Source: Arabidopsis thaliana
Taxonomy: Eukaryota; Streptophyta; Magnoliopsida; Brassicales; Brassicaceae
DNA length: 64,000 nucleotides
Direction: 5' to 3'
NCBI RefSeq assembly: GCF_000001735.4
Contig: NC_003074.8
Coordinates: 12,338,101-12,402,100, forward strand
Under the pieces are notes generated by a model. The model saw nothing but the letters and a program-made list of their open reading frames with translations, was not told the origin of the DNA and ran no database searches. Position numbers and translations under genes: made by a program. Shown here in pieces: positions 21,717-33,267 of the stretch; within the stretch, counting starts at the first letter, position 1; each line of letters opens with the position of its first letter.

Positions 21717-22283
21717 CTAAACCTCGGTTGTCCTACATATTGGACAATTTTTCTTTGCATATAACCAAGTGACTATACAGTCATGGTGGTAGATGTGGTT
21801 ACATGCTAGATTGTTGATATCATCTCGTCCTTTGAATGTTTGTAGACAAATGGCGCAATCTTCATTTTCCTCCGATGTAGTTGGTACTCTTTTGGCAGTT
21901 TCGAGATGGGCAATGAGTACGTCGGTGTCAATCCTAGAATCAGCTTGAAAGTTGTAATCTGTAACCTTGAAGTATATAAGAATCGCCTTATCTCTTTTAC
22001 TTTGTGTTGATATGTGCACGGCCTTGAGAAAGTGCAGGAACATTGACGTCATTCTTGTTGCATCACTCTCTTGTATTTGATGATATGTTAGAAGGTAGTG
22101 GAGGTTGCTTCTCAGTGTTGGCCATGTTGGTACTTCGCCGTTTGGAGTGTAGGGGATTTGAACGACGATGTCACTTTAATCTGTGCGTGGCCTTCTGATA
22201 ATAAAGACGATTTGACTGGAGGTGTGAAAGTTAGAGGTAATTTGATAAGAGAAAGATAAATCTAGATTTTGGGTATCTCCCAT
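21717..22283 (-). pseudogene. RING-H2 finger protein gene carried by Helitron, one in-frame stop
   Basis: A single-exon frame of 188 codons runs from ATG at 22,281-22,283 (MGDTQNLDLSFSYQITS) to the stop at 21,717. It is open except for a TAA at 22,176-22,178 (codon 36), so the currently open part starts at an internal Met (22,052, MTSMFLHFLK). The C-terminus is a clear RING-H2 domain: CAICL, then an 11-residue spacing, then C.H.YH.DC (NLACNHIYHHDCIVTWL) and CPIC. Such domains bind E2 enzymes in ubiquitin ligases. No transposon role is known to me, so this is most likely a host gene copied by the Helitron. The shorter form starting at 22,052 keeps the whole RING and may still be expressible. 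Confidence 0.85.
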
Positions 22284-23524
22284 GTTTTCTTGTATTTTGG
22301 TTTATTTTTTTGTTGATTGGGTAAGGAATAAATAGTGTGCCTTGGTCCTTTTAGATTCTTCTTTTAGATTCATCTCCTCTTCAATTTTTGTCGTTAATGG
22401 ACTCTCTTTAGTGTTAATATTAAATTAGTTTTAAGGTAATGTGATAGTAGGCAATTTAATATAGAATTAATTATATTTTATTCTTATCTCGCTATGAAGA
22501 TACGTAGCCGATACATACATTTGATACGTTAGTTTTTTGTTGGGCGGTTATTAAACCCAAAGTTTAGTTAATAGGCCGAAGCCCATGTAAATTGTGTGAG
22601 CCCATTTGCATTTTACGAATATTTGTTTAACACAATTGTTTTTTTTTTTGGTTGAGTTAGAATCAGACCTGCATTCATCGGTTCGTTTTTGTCTGTAGTT
22701 TTGTTTTTTATTTCTCTATTGAGCGCTTAATTAGTTTTGTTGCCGTTAATTATTTTAGCAGAAATTAACGTTTTTTGGTTTTCTGTTTTCTGCATCTATT
22801 GGAGAGAGTAGATGGAGAGGAGTGAGTGATTTGGTGCTCCAATTATACCAAGCGCAACGAAGTAGAAGCGATAATGATTCTTCCGGCGGACTCTTACATT
22901 GGTACTGAAAGAATAGGTTGGTTTTTCCTTTAACTTAATTTTTTGGACAGTAATTCAGACTTGTATATGTTTTTAATTTGTCGAATTTGGAACTTCTATG
23001 TATGAGGAATTTGTTGCCTCGCGCTTCTTTTAAACCATTTGGTAATGTCGCTATTTGGGTTATGTGAATCAAGGTAGGCGTTTGTTGTGTTTATTTTGGT
23101 GTATGTGTATTTTCTTTGAGTAATTTGGTAATTGATTTTATTATTTCTTCGATATTTCGACATGAGAAATTGGGGTAATTGGGTTTGTTCAGAGATTTTG
23201 TTGAACTCTCTTATGGCTAAATTTGGTTAGGCTGTTGATTCCTGTTGTAAGTAAATTGAAAAGTGTATGTGTTGAACTAAAGTAGTTTAAGAGTTGGTAA
23301 AAAGTCTAACATTGTTGCGAGAAAAAGAAAACATATTCGGGGTAATTTTTTCTTTCTTCTCTATGACTTGATGATTGACATCTTGAATGTTTCCATAGCT
23401 CCTGGTAAGTGATGCTGTTAATGAAAGAGTATGAATATTAGTTTGGTGTGAAAGTAGATATAAATTTTCATTGGAATTTGTATTTTTATTTTGGTTGAGT
23501 ATCGTAATATGTATTTGGAATAAC
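22284..23524. other. Helitron interior between RING gene and Rep-helicase
   Basis: No coding sequence recognised. The stretch 22,780-22,910 has leader-like composition on the plus strand (agagagtagatggagaggag, then a gt-type boundary near 22,915) and could be the 5' part of another captured gene, but I cannot name it. Confidence 0.35.
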
Positions 23525-26500
23525 TTACGATTGGATGATTTCAGGCTGTAGGAGCGCTATATAGCTCCATAACCATTGAAGTATTACCTGAACCATTTTA
23601 TAAAGAAAGTAAGCACATATAGTTTGTTTGGAATTTAGGGTAAGTAGTTTACCTGTTTCTTTTGGGAGGTCATTGTAGATTTCCTTGTAGACTATATTTT
23701 TAACTCCATTAGGCTTTTTGTCCTCTCCTTGTAGGATGGTTAGTCCTGTAGGTGATGTAACTCTAGAAAGAGCCACGTAGAGTTTTCCATGGCTGAAAAC
23801 TGGATTTGGTAGATAAAGCACGACTGATTTCAAACTTTGACCTTGACTTTTGTTTATGGTCATGGCGTAGCATATTCTTACATGAAATTGCCGTCTTCGA
23901 AGCGTAAAAGGGTGCTCTGATTGGGGTGGCGATAAGATAATCCTCGGTATGGAAACATTTTTACCAGCATGTGTGCCTGTTACTATTTGTCCTTCTATCA
24001 CTCGTTCCCCCAAATTAGTGACAATTAGTCTTGTACCGTTGCACAAACCTTCCTTTTGGTTCAGATTTCTTAGTAGCATAATCGGAACTCCTCTTTTTAA
24101 GGTTATTTTGTGCTTTGGCAAGCCTGCAAATTCTAAAGAGTTTAAATACTCAATAGGGTAGAGTGCTTCATAATCTGCTCCAACTGTGTCTGCTTTTCCA
24201 ATGCTATCTGAGCTTAAATATTCTTTTGAATCCCCTCCAACTTGAGATAACATGTATTCATTAATCTCATCAACATACTCATTCCGGGGAGTAAGAATTG
24301 CTCGTTCTGCCAAGTATTGGAAGTTGGGCTGGGAGACACTGTATAGCGCATATGCTGCCTATGTGACTTGGTGGAGGGGGTTCCCATTGTGTTCCAAAAA
24401 GAAATTTGACTCCACTTTGACGACTTCACCATCATCTTTATCAGTTGCATCATCTGTTTCGCATGTTGTAGCATTTCCATTTCCTACACTTAGTAGCCAA
24501 GCTGCAAACTTTGTTTTTGAGTGGTGGAGTCTCATGTTTTTTTCCAAAACAAAGACATTGCATGCATCCCATAAATAGGACTGACTTATAGCGGCAAGTA
24601 CAGTGTCTGCTCGTGTTCCATGTGGTATAACTGGTAGTATTTGCCTAAAATCTCCTCCAAGTAGAATAGTTTTCCCTCCAAATGGTTTTTCGCTTGCCAA
24701 AGAGTCCAAGTCTCTTAGTGTTCTATCAAGTGTCTCGAACGTGTGTCGATGCGACATTGATGCTTCATTCCATATAATCAAATCAGTCTTGATTAGTAAC
24801 TCAGCTAGCATTGTCCCTTTCTTAATATCACAAATGGAATCTTCTGTAACATTCAAAGGTATCTTGAATCTTGAATGTGCTGTTCTGCCCCCAGGCAAAA
24901 GCAACGCTGCGATGCCTGATGAAGCCACTGGTAGGACAATTCGTTTTTCTGATCTTAGTTTGGAGATTATGGTCTTGTAAACAAATGTCTTCCCCGTTCC
25001 TCCAGGGCCGTAAAGAAAGAAGAGTTTTCCCATATTGTTGTAGACTGATTCCAAAACTGAATCGTAGACTTTGTTTTGCTCGATATTTAGACTGCTAAAA
25101 AGATTCTCGTATTCTTCTCTCTCTTGTTTTTCATTGTACTGAAGCTCCTGTCTTTACAGACTATTCCCTAATTGTTTTAGAACGTTTGAATCAGGCTTAG
25201 GCATATCTTTGAACTCCGTGAGTGTTTTTTCATGTTGATGCAAGAGTAGCTCAATCTCAATCAAAGTATAATGATGCAGCTCATGTCTTTGAATTTCATT
25301 CTTTGATTCCCAAAAGGGCGTCGTTGCTTTGCAGGTATGTCTTCTGACATTGATTTCCAAGAGTGTTCCCACAACCGTGATGAGTTTGCTACTTCACAAT
25401 AGATTAGTAGAAGGACAAACAGATGCCGTAGTTGAATCGGGGTTGCCCATTGATTTGCTTCATCCATCCCATGATGCCACTCTTTATCGTCGTCTAGCAA
25501 CCCTCTAGCATGACATGATGCCTTAAAACTGTCTTTTATTTCTCCGTGAACTGTTTTTAACTCATCGTAGCTTTGTGGCCCTGTAACAACATTGAGCAGG
25601 ATCCGAAGGTAGTATAGCTCCCCAGAGGTTGGGTGGATATTGACAATTCTACCAATTGAGAAACCCCGTTGTCTTTTACGCCACACTTTGCCGTCATTGT
25701 CCCAGACAAAGTGGATTGGAAATTCGATATAGGTGTACTTTCGAGCTTCTTCACAATGTTTATTCATCTCCATCCATGTAGTGAACATTGTCCTCTTGAT
25801 ATTAGCTCTAGACAAGACATATCTCAAATTGTCTGACTTTTTGTAAGCCACCAATTGTTGTCCTTCTAGATGGATAATCAATTTTTGAACTGATGGTTTC
25901 CTTTTGTGGATTTTGAATGCAAAAGTACGCCACATAGCTTCACAAGCAGACAAATAACGGCAATCTAGATACTCTTGAATTTCATTCCTTTCCTTTACAA
26001 CCCTTGTTGTATCTTCAGTATCGAAGGTGGTGGTTGTACCTTTCTCGATCAAAATGGTTGCTTTATCTACTCCTTTTGTAACATATTTGAATAGATATTT
26101 GATAGCATTTGAAGTGTTGCACCATTCCACATTTATGTGCGCTTGATATTTCTTCAAGATTGGCAGATTATGCGGGATAACAAATTGATTATCTAACCTT
26201 GTTCCTCCTTTGACGACGAAGTTGTCTTGGTCTGGCCGACGACGGTAGACAAAATGTCCAGATTTCTCAACAGATGTGAAAGCATTGTATGAGCGTGGGT
26301 ACTTTTTAGTGCAAACCTTATTAGCCATGCAAGGAGATGATGGTCTATCTGTTCCACAAGGACCATGCATCATGTGTTTTTCTACAAGCTCAAATCCGAG
26401 TGGGTCTGTGATTTTGTTGGGTAGTTCAGCAGAGATGATTGCATTTATTTCAGCAGCGGTTGGGATTTTAGATGTCTTCTCTAGCCACATAAGTATATGT

Positions 26501-29177
26501 GCGTGAGGCAGTCCGCGTTTCTGGAACTCAATTGTGTGTAGCACTGTAAAAAATTTTAAAATATTTTAATAACAAACTTCTTGAAGACAGTAATTGGTGG
26601 ACTTACAAAAACTTGGTGGACTTACCAGCAATAGATGGACTGAAGAATGTGCCTTTCTCGAGGTCTATAAGCAATTCGTCAAGTTTCATCTTGAAGACAC
26701 GGCATTCAATATCAAGTCTCTCATTAGCTGAGGTGCCACCATAGGTTGCCAAATGTTCCTTTATTTCTGGTCAATTAGTGTTTGCAGTCATTGTGATGAA
26801 CAAAGTAGGATTACCATATGCACGACATATTGCCATTGCATCATGATATTTCTCTATCATGTATCTTGGTCCTCCTGTAAAAGTTGATGGTAAAATTATT
26901 CTTTTCCCCACTTTTATGCCTTCGGTGTCACCTTTACTGACTGCATCGAATACGTTGTTCCTGATTGTCTTTTGCCCAGCGAAGTCGCTCTTGTTCGATG
27001 ATAGTGTATACATCAACAACATATTGGTGGAATAAGCGTCCTGCCTTTATGAATGTCATTCCTTCTGCTAGCCTAGTCTGGATTTGGTAAGAATAGAAGT
27101 CTCGTATACTAAGATAAGTTCTTTTCCTTTCGCCGGCTGTGGTGACTGCATGTGGTATTTCTGTATAAAATCCATATTCACCATAAGGGAACAACAAAGG
27201 ATATTGCAAGCTCATGAACAAAGGATGATCATCTCTAATTTCTTGTAAGTGGCGTGACTGCAATTCCAAAACTACATCTCTGTGACCAGAAGTAGTTGTT
27301 ATATCCCCTACAATTAAGCCTGCAACTTCATTGACTTGGGGTAGATCATATTGCTTACCCTTACCTTTTTGGTCTACCAATCTCATTGTTAAGTCTTGAA
27401 CTTCATTTGCTTTGTAGCGATCTCTAGCTTTCCGAAAGAACATACACAAGCAATTATGGTCATCTAACATCTTAAACAAACCCACAACTATATCTTCTTG
27501 AATTTCGTTTGCTGAGTTTTTGCGCGGCATTGTCATCATTCGATTGGAGATTTCATTTTCTGTATCGTAGATATACATCTGAAGAAATTTTGGTGACTGT
27601 CCTGGCAGTGGTAGCAATGATCCAATGCGATGGTAGTTTTGGCCATGTATTCTGAAACATGGTGGTCCTCTGCCAGATGTGACACTGTGATCTATTTTTG
27701 CTCCCATAGATGTGAATGCCAACATCGAATTGTAGACACGTATGTTAAGACGAAATGTGAGACTGTTTTGTAGTAGTTTGTCGAGAAAATCTGGAGTGTT
27801 TCTGATTGGTGGAAGTTTGACACGTCCTTGCTGGCAACATATTGTGAAGATTGGTTCTCCTGTTTTGCTATCATCCCCTGTATTTTCTGAATACCATACC
27901 AATGTGTTGCAATGAGGGCATTGTAGTATTGGGTTTTCTTTGGCCATGGATTCTGAAGTGTAATAAGAAATGATTTGTTGCATTATTTTTTTTTTTTGAA
28001 TTTCTTATTGTTTGAAATTGAAATATTGAGTGTGGATACTAACCTTTAAGTTTTTTTCTTGCTTGTCTGGATAATGGTTGGGGTGTCGTTGAGGACTCAC
28101 CTGTAAGAAGATATTAAAAATGCGTTAGTTTATTCAATTTTTAGCAGTTATTTTATCTTATTATTGAAGTTCTCCCTGATTAGATACTCACCTTGGTGTT
28201 TCTTTGAAAATCTTTTAGATAAGATTTGAGCCCGTCTCATTGTTCGTGCATTTTTTTGCAACACTATAATGTGTATTTGTGGAGTGTTAGTTAATGATAT
28301 AGGGATGAAATAACATGATTGATGTAGATCTTACCATATTCAAAACATCTTTCGCATCCACCTATATTTTGTAATTTGATTTGTTATTAGGTGATAAAAT
28401 TATATACGATTTTATGCACTTGATGTGGCGTAGGTTATAGATGGAAGTAGAGAACTAACTTACAGTCATAGTAGCTGGGTGTCGGTGGTTTTGCTTTCTT
28501 CTTGATGTAGGTTCCTTGAACTAAAGGTTTAGCTGAGTATGTTAAGTATAAGTATGTTTAAGTATTTGTAACTATGAACTGACTGAAGATGTATACCTTT
28601 TCTATTTCTGGAAGTTGATGCTTCGTGGTTATTGTTGATGCTGTTTTTTTTTCGCTTTTTGATAAATTGTTGTTTTCCAGACCCTGATTTTGTGTCTCGT
28701 GCCCTCCATATTTTTGACAGAAGGATTGCTTTTCGCCTACACCTTGCTTCTCTACAACGGACTGTGAAATAACATACGATATGATTAAAATGGTAATTCT
28801 ACAATTTGATATTGAAAATTGCAGGGTAGAGATACTTGCCGTAGATGGAGCATGTGTGACAACCACCTATAAGGAGAAATTAAATTTCAATGTTAGATGT
28901 CTATTTTCTTACTCCCAGTTTGTTAATTTGAGGTAGGTATGTACACTTTAATATTTAGTAGGGTTTGACAGTAACTTACAATTATAATAGTTGATTGTGG
29001 GGATTGCTATATTTTCACTTGTTTGTCCTGTTGGTGAAGAAGAAGATGTTCAAATGTCTTGAGAGAGAGTAAAAGTATGTATACTAACACTTTGTGTAAT
29101 GTATTGTATAAGAAAGTTTTTGGAGATGTACCTTCATCGGCTGGAAGTTTTATTTTTCTTTGTTTCTTTTCTCTCAT
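23525..29177 (-). pseudogene. Helitron Rep-helicase (RepHel) gene, multi-exon, broken
   Basis: The first exon starts MREKKQRKIKLPADE at 29,177 and short basic exons follow (28,560-28,866; ARTMRRAQILSKRFSKKH near 28,240; QPLSRQARKKLK near 28,070). The large body starts at 27,983 with a zinc-finger-like CPHCNTLVWYSENTG. The Rep part has FTGGPRYMIEKYHDAMAICR (26,880), the HUH-type block VLHTIEFQKRGLPHAHILMW (26,540) and RYLSACEAMWRTF with its tyrosine (25,940). The PIF1-type helicase has Walker A GPGGTGKT (25,020), Walker B-like LIIWNEASM, and C-terminal motifs including [12 protein letters not shown] and LYVALSRV. A gt-ag intron joins the Rep blocks at 26,545-26,625. Defects include stops at 26,771-26,773 and 24,359-24,361, a stop before 25,154, and frame changes near 27,000 and 25,310. 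The enzyme would nick, roll and re-join Helitron DNA. Confidence 0.93.
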
Positions 29178-29808
29178 TAATTGAGTTTGGATTTGTTATC
29201 TGTCTGATCCTTAGGTAAAACGATCTGCAATAGTAAGAAGGGATTTATAGCGATTTTTTTTTCTGCTTCTTTAAGATATTAGCCGTGAAGATGTAGTTTT
29301 GTTAGTGGAGAGCTATGGTTTCTGATTTGATTAAAAGAAATAGAGAGGAGGTGGAGAGTTACATGTAAACGTTTGTGGATATCGAATATTAATTTGGATT
29401 TCTTTGGTCAATGGTTTAATATGCCAGTTTCTATTAGTGGAGAAGTGAAAGGTTGCTTGATTGAGATTCTGAGTTTTCCGATTTTACTTTTTTTTGTGAA
29501 TCCTTCTCTGTTATTCCAATGTACAGGCCGGTGTCTCATGAATAATCCATAATAACATTGGTGAAGGTGCATCGTTGGCAACATATTCGGGGTGAAATAT
29601 GTTTTACCAGTCATCATGTATCTGGTTTTAAAATATAATTTGATTTGATGTTTGACTTTTTGAATTTAGTAAATTTATTTTCGCAGACAATTTATCATGT
29701 TTAAGTAAAGCTTGGAAATGGATTTGTTTAGCGATTGATGTTAGATTAGTGTTGGAGTTTGTATTGTCTTTGTGCTTAAATCGTTGGTCTATTGTTTGAT
29801 GGTAAACC
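29178..29808. other. Helitron interior upstream of RepHel
   Basis: Probable leader and promoter of the minus-strand Rep-helicase gene plus sequence that may be an intron of the plus-strand RPS25 copy. Small ORFs at 29,408-29,617 and 29,628-29,858 have no support. Confidence 0.4.
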
Positions 29809-29952
29809 AAAAAACAGAAGTGGAGCAAGGGAAAGGCAAAGGAGAAGCTGAACAACATGGTGTTGTTTGATCAAGCTACTTATGAGAAGCTTCTCATTGA
29901 AGCTCCCAAGTTTAAGCTCATTACCCCTTCCATTCTCTCTGACCGTATGAGG
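29809..29952 (+). pseudogene. RPS25C: Ribosomal protein S25 exon captured by Helitron
   Basis: The plus strand encodes [13 protein letters not shown], then [20 protein letters not shown], then [12 protein letters not shown], closely matching the middle of plant eS25 (40S subunit protein), and ends at a gt donor (29,953). Neither the upstream lysine-rich N-terminal exon nor the C-terminal exon (LARRAIRELM-type) is seen within the next kilobase. The piece lies antisense to the Helitron genes. I recall that Arabidopsis RPS25C (At3g30740) is annotated at this place; if so, that locus is a Helitron-borne gene fragment. Function as a ribosomal protein is very unlikely. Confidence 0.88.
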
Positions 29953-31169
29953 GTATATATCTGTATCTATCTACTTATTTCTTACTCTAGAAATGACAGT
30001 TATATCATCTGGCAGTGAATTGGTTTGAGCTTCTATTGAATCCAAGTAGTAAATATTGTTGTGTGTTTATACATGATTTACTCTAGCTAAGAACTGCATG
30101 AAATCCTTGTTCATGAGATAGTTCTTTGCTTCCTCATTGGCTCAAATGTTATAGCAGTGCTATCTAAGTATATAATCATGTGTAATTGGTTGTCACTTTG
30201 GCTCTGGTCTAGAGCTTGACACTTTTTTTATAACCAAGGCTTTGACCTTGAAGAAGAATAAGACTAAGTTGTAACCTTGATTCCAAATAATAAAAATTCG
30301 GTTCTTTTTCTTTTATTGGATTTGAGTCTTTCACATTTGACATTGATGTTTCAAGATGTTTAGAGATTGATTCATTTGAACATCATTCTGAAATAGTTGT
30401 AGAGACCTACAATTATGTTTGATTTCTCAGAAAATGTGATTTCTCAGAATTTGTGGTTGAGACTCATTGTTTTTGCTTCAATGCTAACACTGAGTTTCTA
30501 AAGATTAGAACCTGCAGTTTATTTCAGTAGAAAACTTGAAATTAAGTCCACAGTTTGTGATAGAAACTGCAACTCTCTTTGCAAAATATAAACGATCAAG
30601 TAATAGTGTTGGGATGGTAGAAGTGAATTAATACTGCATCAAGATCCATTGGTTCGGTTTAATATTCTGAAAATTTGGAAAAGAAATTATATTAAACCTG
30701 CAGTTTGGTTTTAAGACCTGCAACGGCTTTGACCAACAATTGGCTGTAATATTTGCAATTGTTTATTGTCAATATCATTACGTCTTTGGAAAACAATTAA
30801 CGTGAAGTGAATGAAAGTTGCAGTTTTTGTTTGTTTGCAAATAATAATAATCAAGTATTCAGCTGCGGTTTACTCGATTGAGTTTCATGAAAGTCAAAGT
30901 CAGTTTATGACTTTATGATCACTGAATTCATATGAACGAATATGATAAAAAGATAAGGCCTGCAACCCATGTGGCCAGTTTCTCTATAAGAGTGGAGGCT
31001 GTTTTTTAAATGTAAAAGAACGCAACATCTCTTAGTTTTAAGTAAAAGAAAGCAACAAAGTTTATTTTATTTTGGCCTTACATTATGGAAACTCCATTAA
31101 CAAATTTAAAACATGATAAACATCATGAGAAAGAGACTATTTTAAAAGGTAGACATAAGTAGTGACTGT
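29953..31169. other. Helitron interior, possible RPS25 intron and unassigned DNA
   Basis: The start may be the intron that followed the captured exon. From 30,500 to 30,960 the word 'ctgcag' or 'tgcagttt' recurs several times. No coding sequence recognised. Confidence 0.4.
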
Positions 31170-32817
31170 TTAGTTGTCGATACGGAACGTTTGTCCTTGT
31201 TTCCATTTGATGCGGCTGATTTGGTTGTTTCTGGTTTGCGTGCATTTTTTCCCTTGTTGCAGTAACCTTACATTCAACATCCCCATCTTTGGAGTTTTCT
31301 TCACCTGATTCACTAAGAGAGGCGATTTGGGTATCAATGATCCGGGAGATGGTGATAGTTTGGCGAGAAGTGTTGAAGTTGTATTTTGTGAGTTTGATCT
31401 GGAATTTGCAGGAGCAGCCAATGATATGCTTTAAACATTCTGGAATTGTGGTCTTTATTCCTTCGCAATTATCTTTACCCGCAGCCTGAGAGTGAGTGAA
31501 TATAATTGAAGTTGTATGTGTGAGTTTTTAAAAGGAAGAAAAGTAGTAAAGAGAAGTATACCTCAATGCATTCATTTAAAACATCACGAGCATTTTTTCC
31601 AGCTATTTTGGTGGCTTCACCGTTGAGGACAACAAAAGTTCCGACGTCTCCGTTTCTATCACGTAATCTCATTTCGAAACGGTAGCTATGAAATCAATGA
31701 TTTGGTTAAAGTCTGTGTAATTTATTATGAGCATATATTTTGATGACGGAGGGTCAGAGTTCCCAAACCTGATGAGCCCCACGTTGTTATACTCTTTGCA
31801 CTTGTTACAGTACATAGATGTGTCTGCTTGTTGAAGTTTGTTGTTGGAGATGCTGCAGGAGATGTAGTACCATCCATGTTGTGGTTTGTATGTCCACAAC
31901 TGTAGCAAAGCAGGTGAAGCTAACTTCCTACAATTATTAATGTTTGGTTTTTTAAGCAGTAAAAAATTGTGGTAAAGATGAAATTAGAATAGAGAGAGGA
32001 TACTTTGAATATAACCTGTGATTTTCATTATGTAGAAACTGGTGTATTTCATTAATTGTGACTGTCTCCAGTTTTGTTACAGCAGAAGAGGAGCTTGCGA
32101 TAGTTGGTGTTTTTAAACCACTATCCCCTAACCTGTTGGTGGGAAGTTAGTTAGTTTGGTATGTGAAATGTTGGAGGTGTTTGATTTAGTATTTCAAAGC
32201 ATACCAAGTAAGGAACTGTTTGGTTTCATGGATGTCGGTGTCAAAACCACGAAATCTAAACTTCTGTTCATCAATTTGATTGTCTCCAGTATGCACGAGT
32301 ATCATTGACGTTTTCTCGTTGAAGAAGATTCCGTTTTTTTGATCAGTGACTTTGTAAACTTTTTTGCAGGGGGTGATCATAAATTTACTGAGCTTGTAAA
32401 TGGAGTTGCGCTTAAGAGCCTCTTCATAGCGGAATAGCCGGTTTGCATATAAGAATCCTTGCACTGCATTAGACTGAAGGATGAATGATTAGGATTTGTG
32501 TAGAGGTTTGTATATATTGAGTTAAAAGATAGAATTACTTGGGAGTTGATGAGCAGTAATTCAAGGCCCATCAGTATGTTGCCTTTTTTGAAATTCCTAG
32601 CTTCCCAGTAATGAATTAGTCGTACTAAGACATCATCAAAAATCTGAAAGGTGAATGGTTGGGGAGACTGTTGAGCTTTATTTGGTGCCAGATTTTGAGT
32701 GTAGTAACAGGTCGTTTTTGTTTTGGTTTCTCGGTGTGGTGATGGTGATTTGGATTTATAGTGAAAAATAAAGCTATGGTATTGAAGATAGTGGCCATTA
32801 GTTTCTTTTAATGTCAA
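31170..32817 (-). pseudogene. RPA1-like (replication protein A large-subunit-like) gene of Helitron
   Basis: Minus-strand exons at about 32,817-32,540 (QQSPQPFTFQIFDD, EARNFKKGNILMGLELLLIN), 32,464-32,186 (MQGFLYANRLFRYEEALKRN, with GDNQIDEQKFRFRGFD), 31,908-31,669 (QPHGWYYISC-like start HGWYYISCSISNNK, zinc-ribbon YCNKCKEY), 31,672-31,475 (MRLRDRNGDVGTFVVLNGEA) and 31,421-31,170 (ending KWKQGQTFRIDN). The order is that of plant RPA1-type proteins with OB folds (DUF223 type and the C-terminal Rep-A zinc domain). Many plant Helitrons carry such a gene, thought to protect single-stranded DNA during rolling-circle transfer. The first exon seems frame-disturbed relative to the ATG at 32,796-32,798. 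Confidence 0.82.
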
Positions 32818-33267
32818 TTGAAATGAATGTATGGGGGATTGAAGATGAGGGAGTGGAGATTTGATAAGACGTTTTCAGTTTTTGTTTTTGAAGAATCTGA
32901 ATCGCTAGAATTTGAGAGAAAGAAGACGACGGTGAAAGGTGGTGATGGCGAAGGTTTTTTATTGGGGCTAATTTTTGTTTTGTTAAATTAGTAGTGGTAT
33001 GGGCTTTCTTTTTTGAAGTGTTTTTTTTTGGGCCTTGTAATGTTTTATTTTGTTTCAATTAGTTGTAGATTAGAGTTTACATTATGGATTAAATTTGTTT
33101 GGGCCTGCGTTTTTTATAGTAATTGGTCTAAAGCTGCGTTGATTTTTGTAGCTTTGTTTTTTCTGTCTTGAGAAAGATGTTGACGTGTCCATTAAAGAGA
33201 GTGTTTTTGAGAATGCATATGTGGCTAGGCTGAGAAGCCTCAAACTGTTGCTTTTATTAGTAGTAGA
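32818..33267 (-). promoter_or_regulatory. Helitron 5' terminal region and leader of RPA-like gene
   Basis: Non-coding stretch between the element's TC terminus (33,267) and the RPA-like gene. It begins TCTACTACTAATAAAAGC and continues with GGCTTCTCAGCC, which can form a small hairpin near the tip. It should hold the promoter. Confidence 0.6.

Larger units (their letters stand above)
18747..33267 (-). mobile_element. Large Helitron, both ends identified, inserted in a LINE
   Basis: On the minus strand the element starts TCTACTACTAATAAAAG (33,267 downward), a typical Arabidopsis Helitron 5' end, and finishes at CTAG (18,747-18,750) 8 bp after a hairpin CCGGGCGTAGCCCGG (18,759-18,773). The host base before TC is A and after CTAG is T, the standard Helitron AT target. 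The LINE ORF2 frame reads straight across the empty site. Inside, in element orientation: RPA1-like gene (32,817-31,170), Rep-helicase gene (29,177-23,525), RING-H2 gene (22,283-21,717), nested small Helitron (21,424-20,623), and a chimeric RPA/Rep remnant (19,846-19,081). An RPS25 exon lies antisense at 29,809-29,952. The Rep-helicase has several lesions, so it is no longer autonomous. Element length is about 14.5 kb. Confidence 0.9.

Noticed and set aside
22780-22915. Possible captured first exon on the plus strand of the Helitron
   Set aside because: Composition suggests a leader, but no protein family could be recognised and frames are closed.
25261-26544. Plus-strand ORFs opposite the Rep-helicase gene (for example 24,603-24,980 and 26,276-26,506)
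   Set aside because: They are mirror frames of the conserved Rep and helicase coding sequence; the minus strand carries all recognisable motifs.
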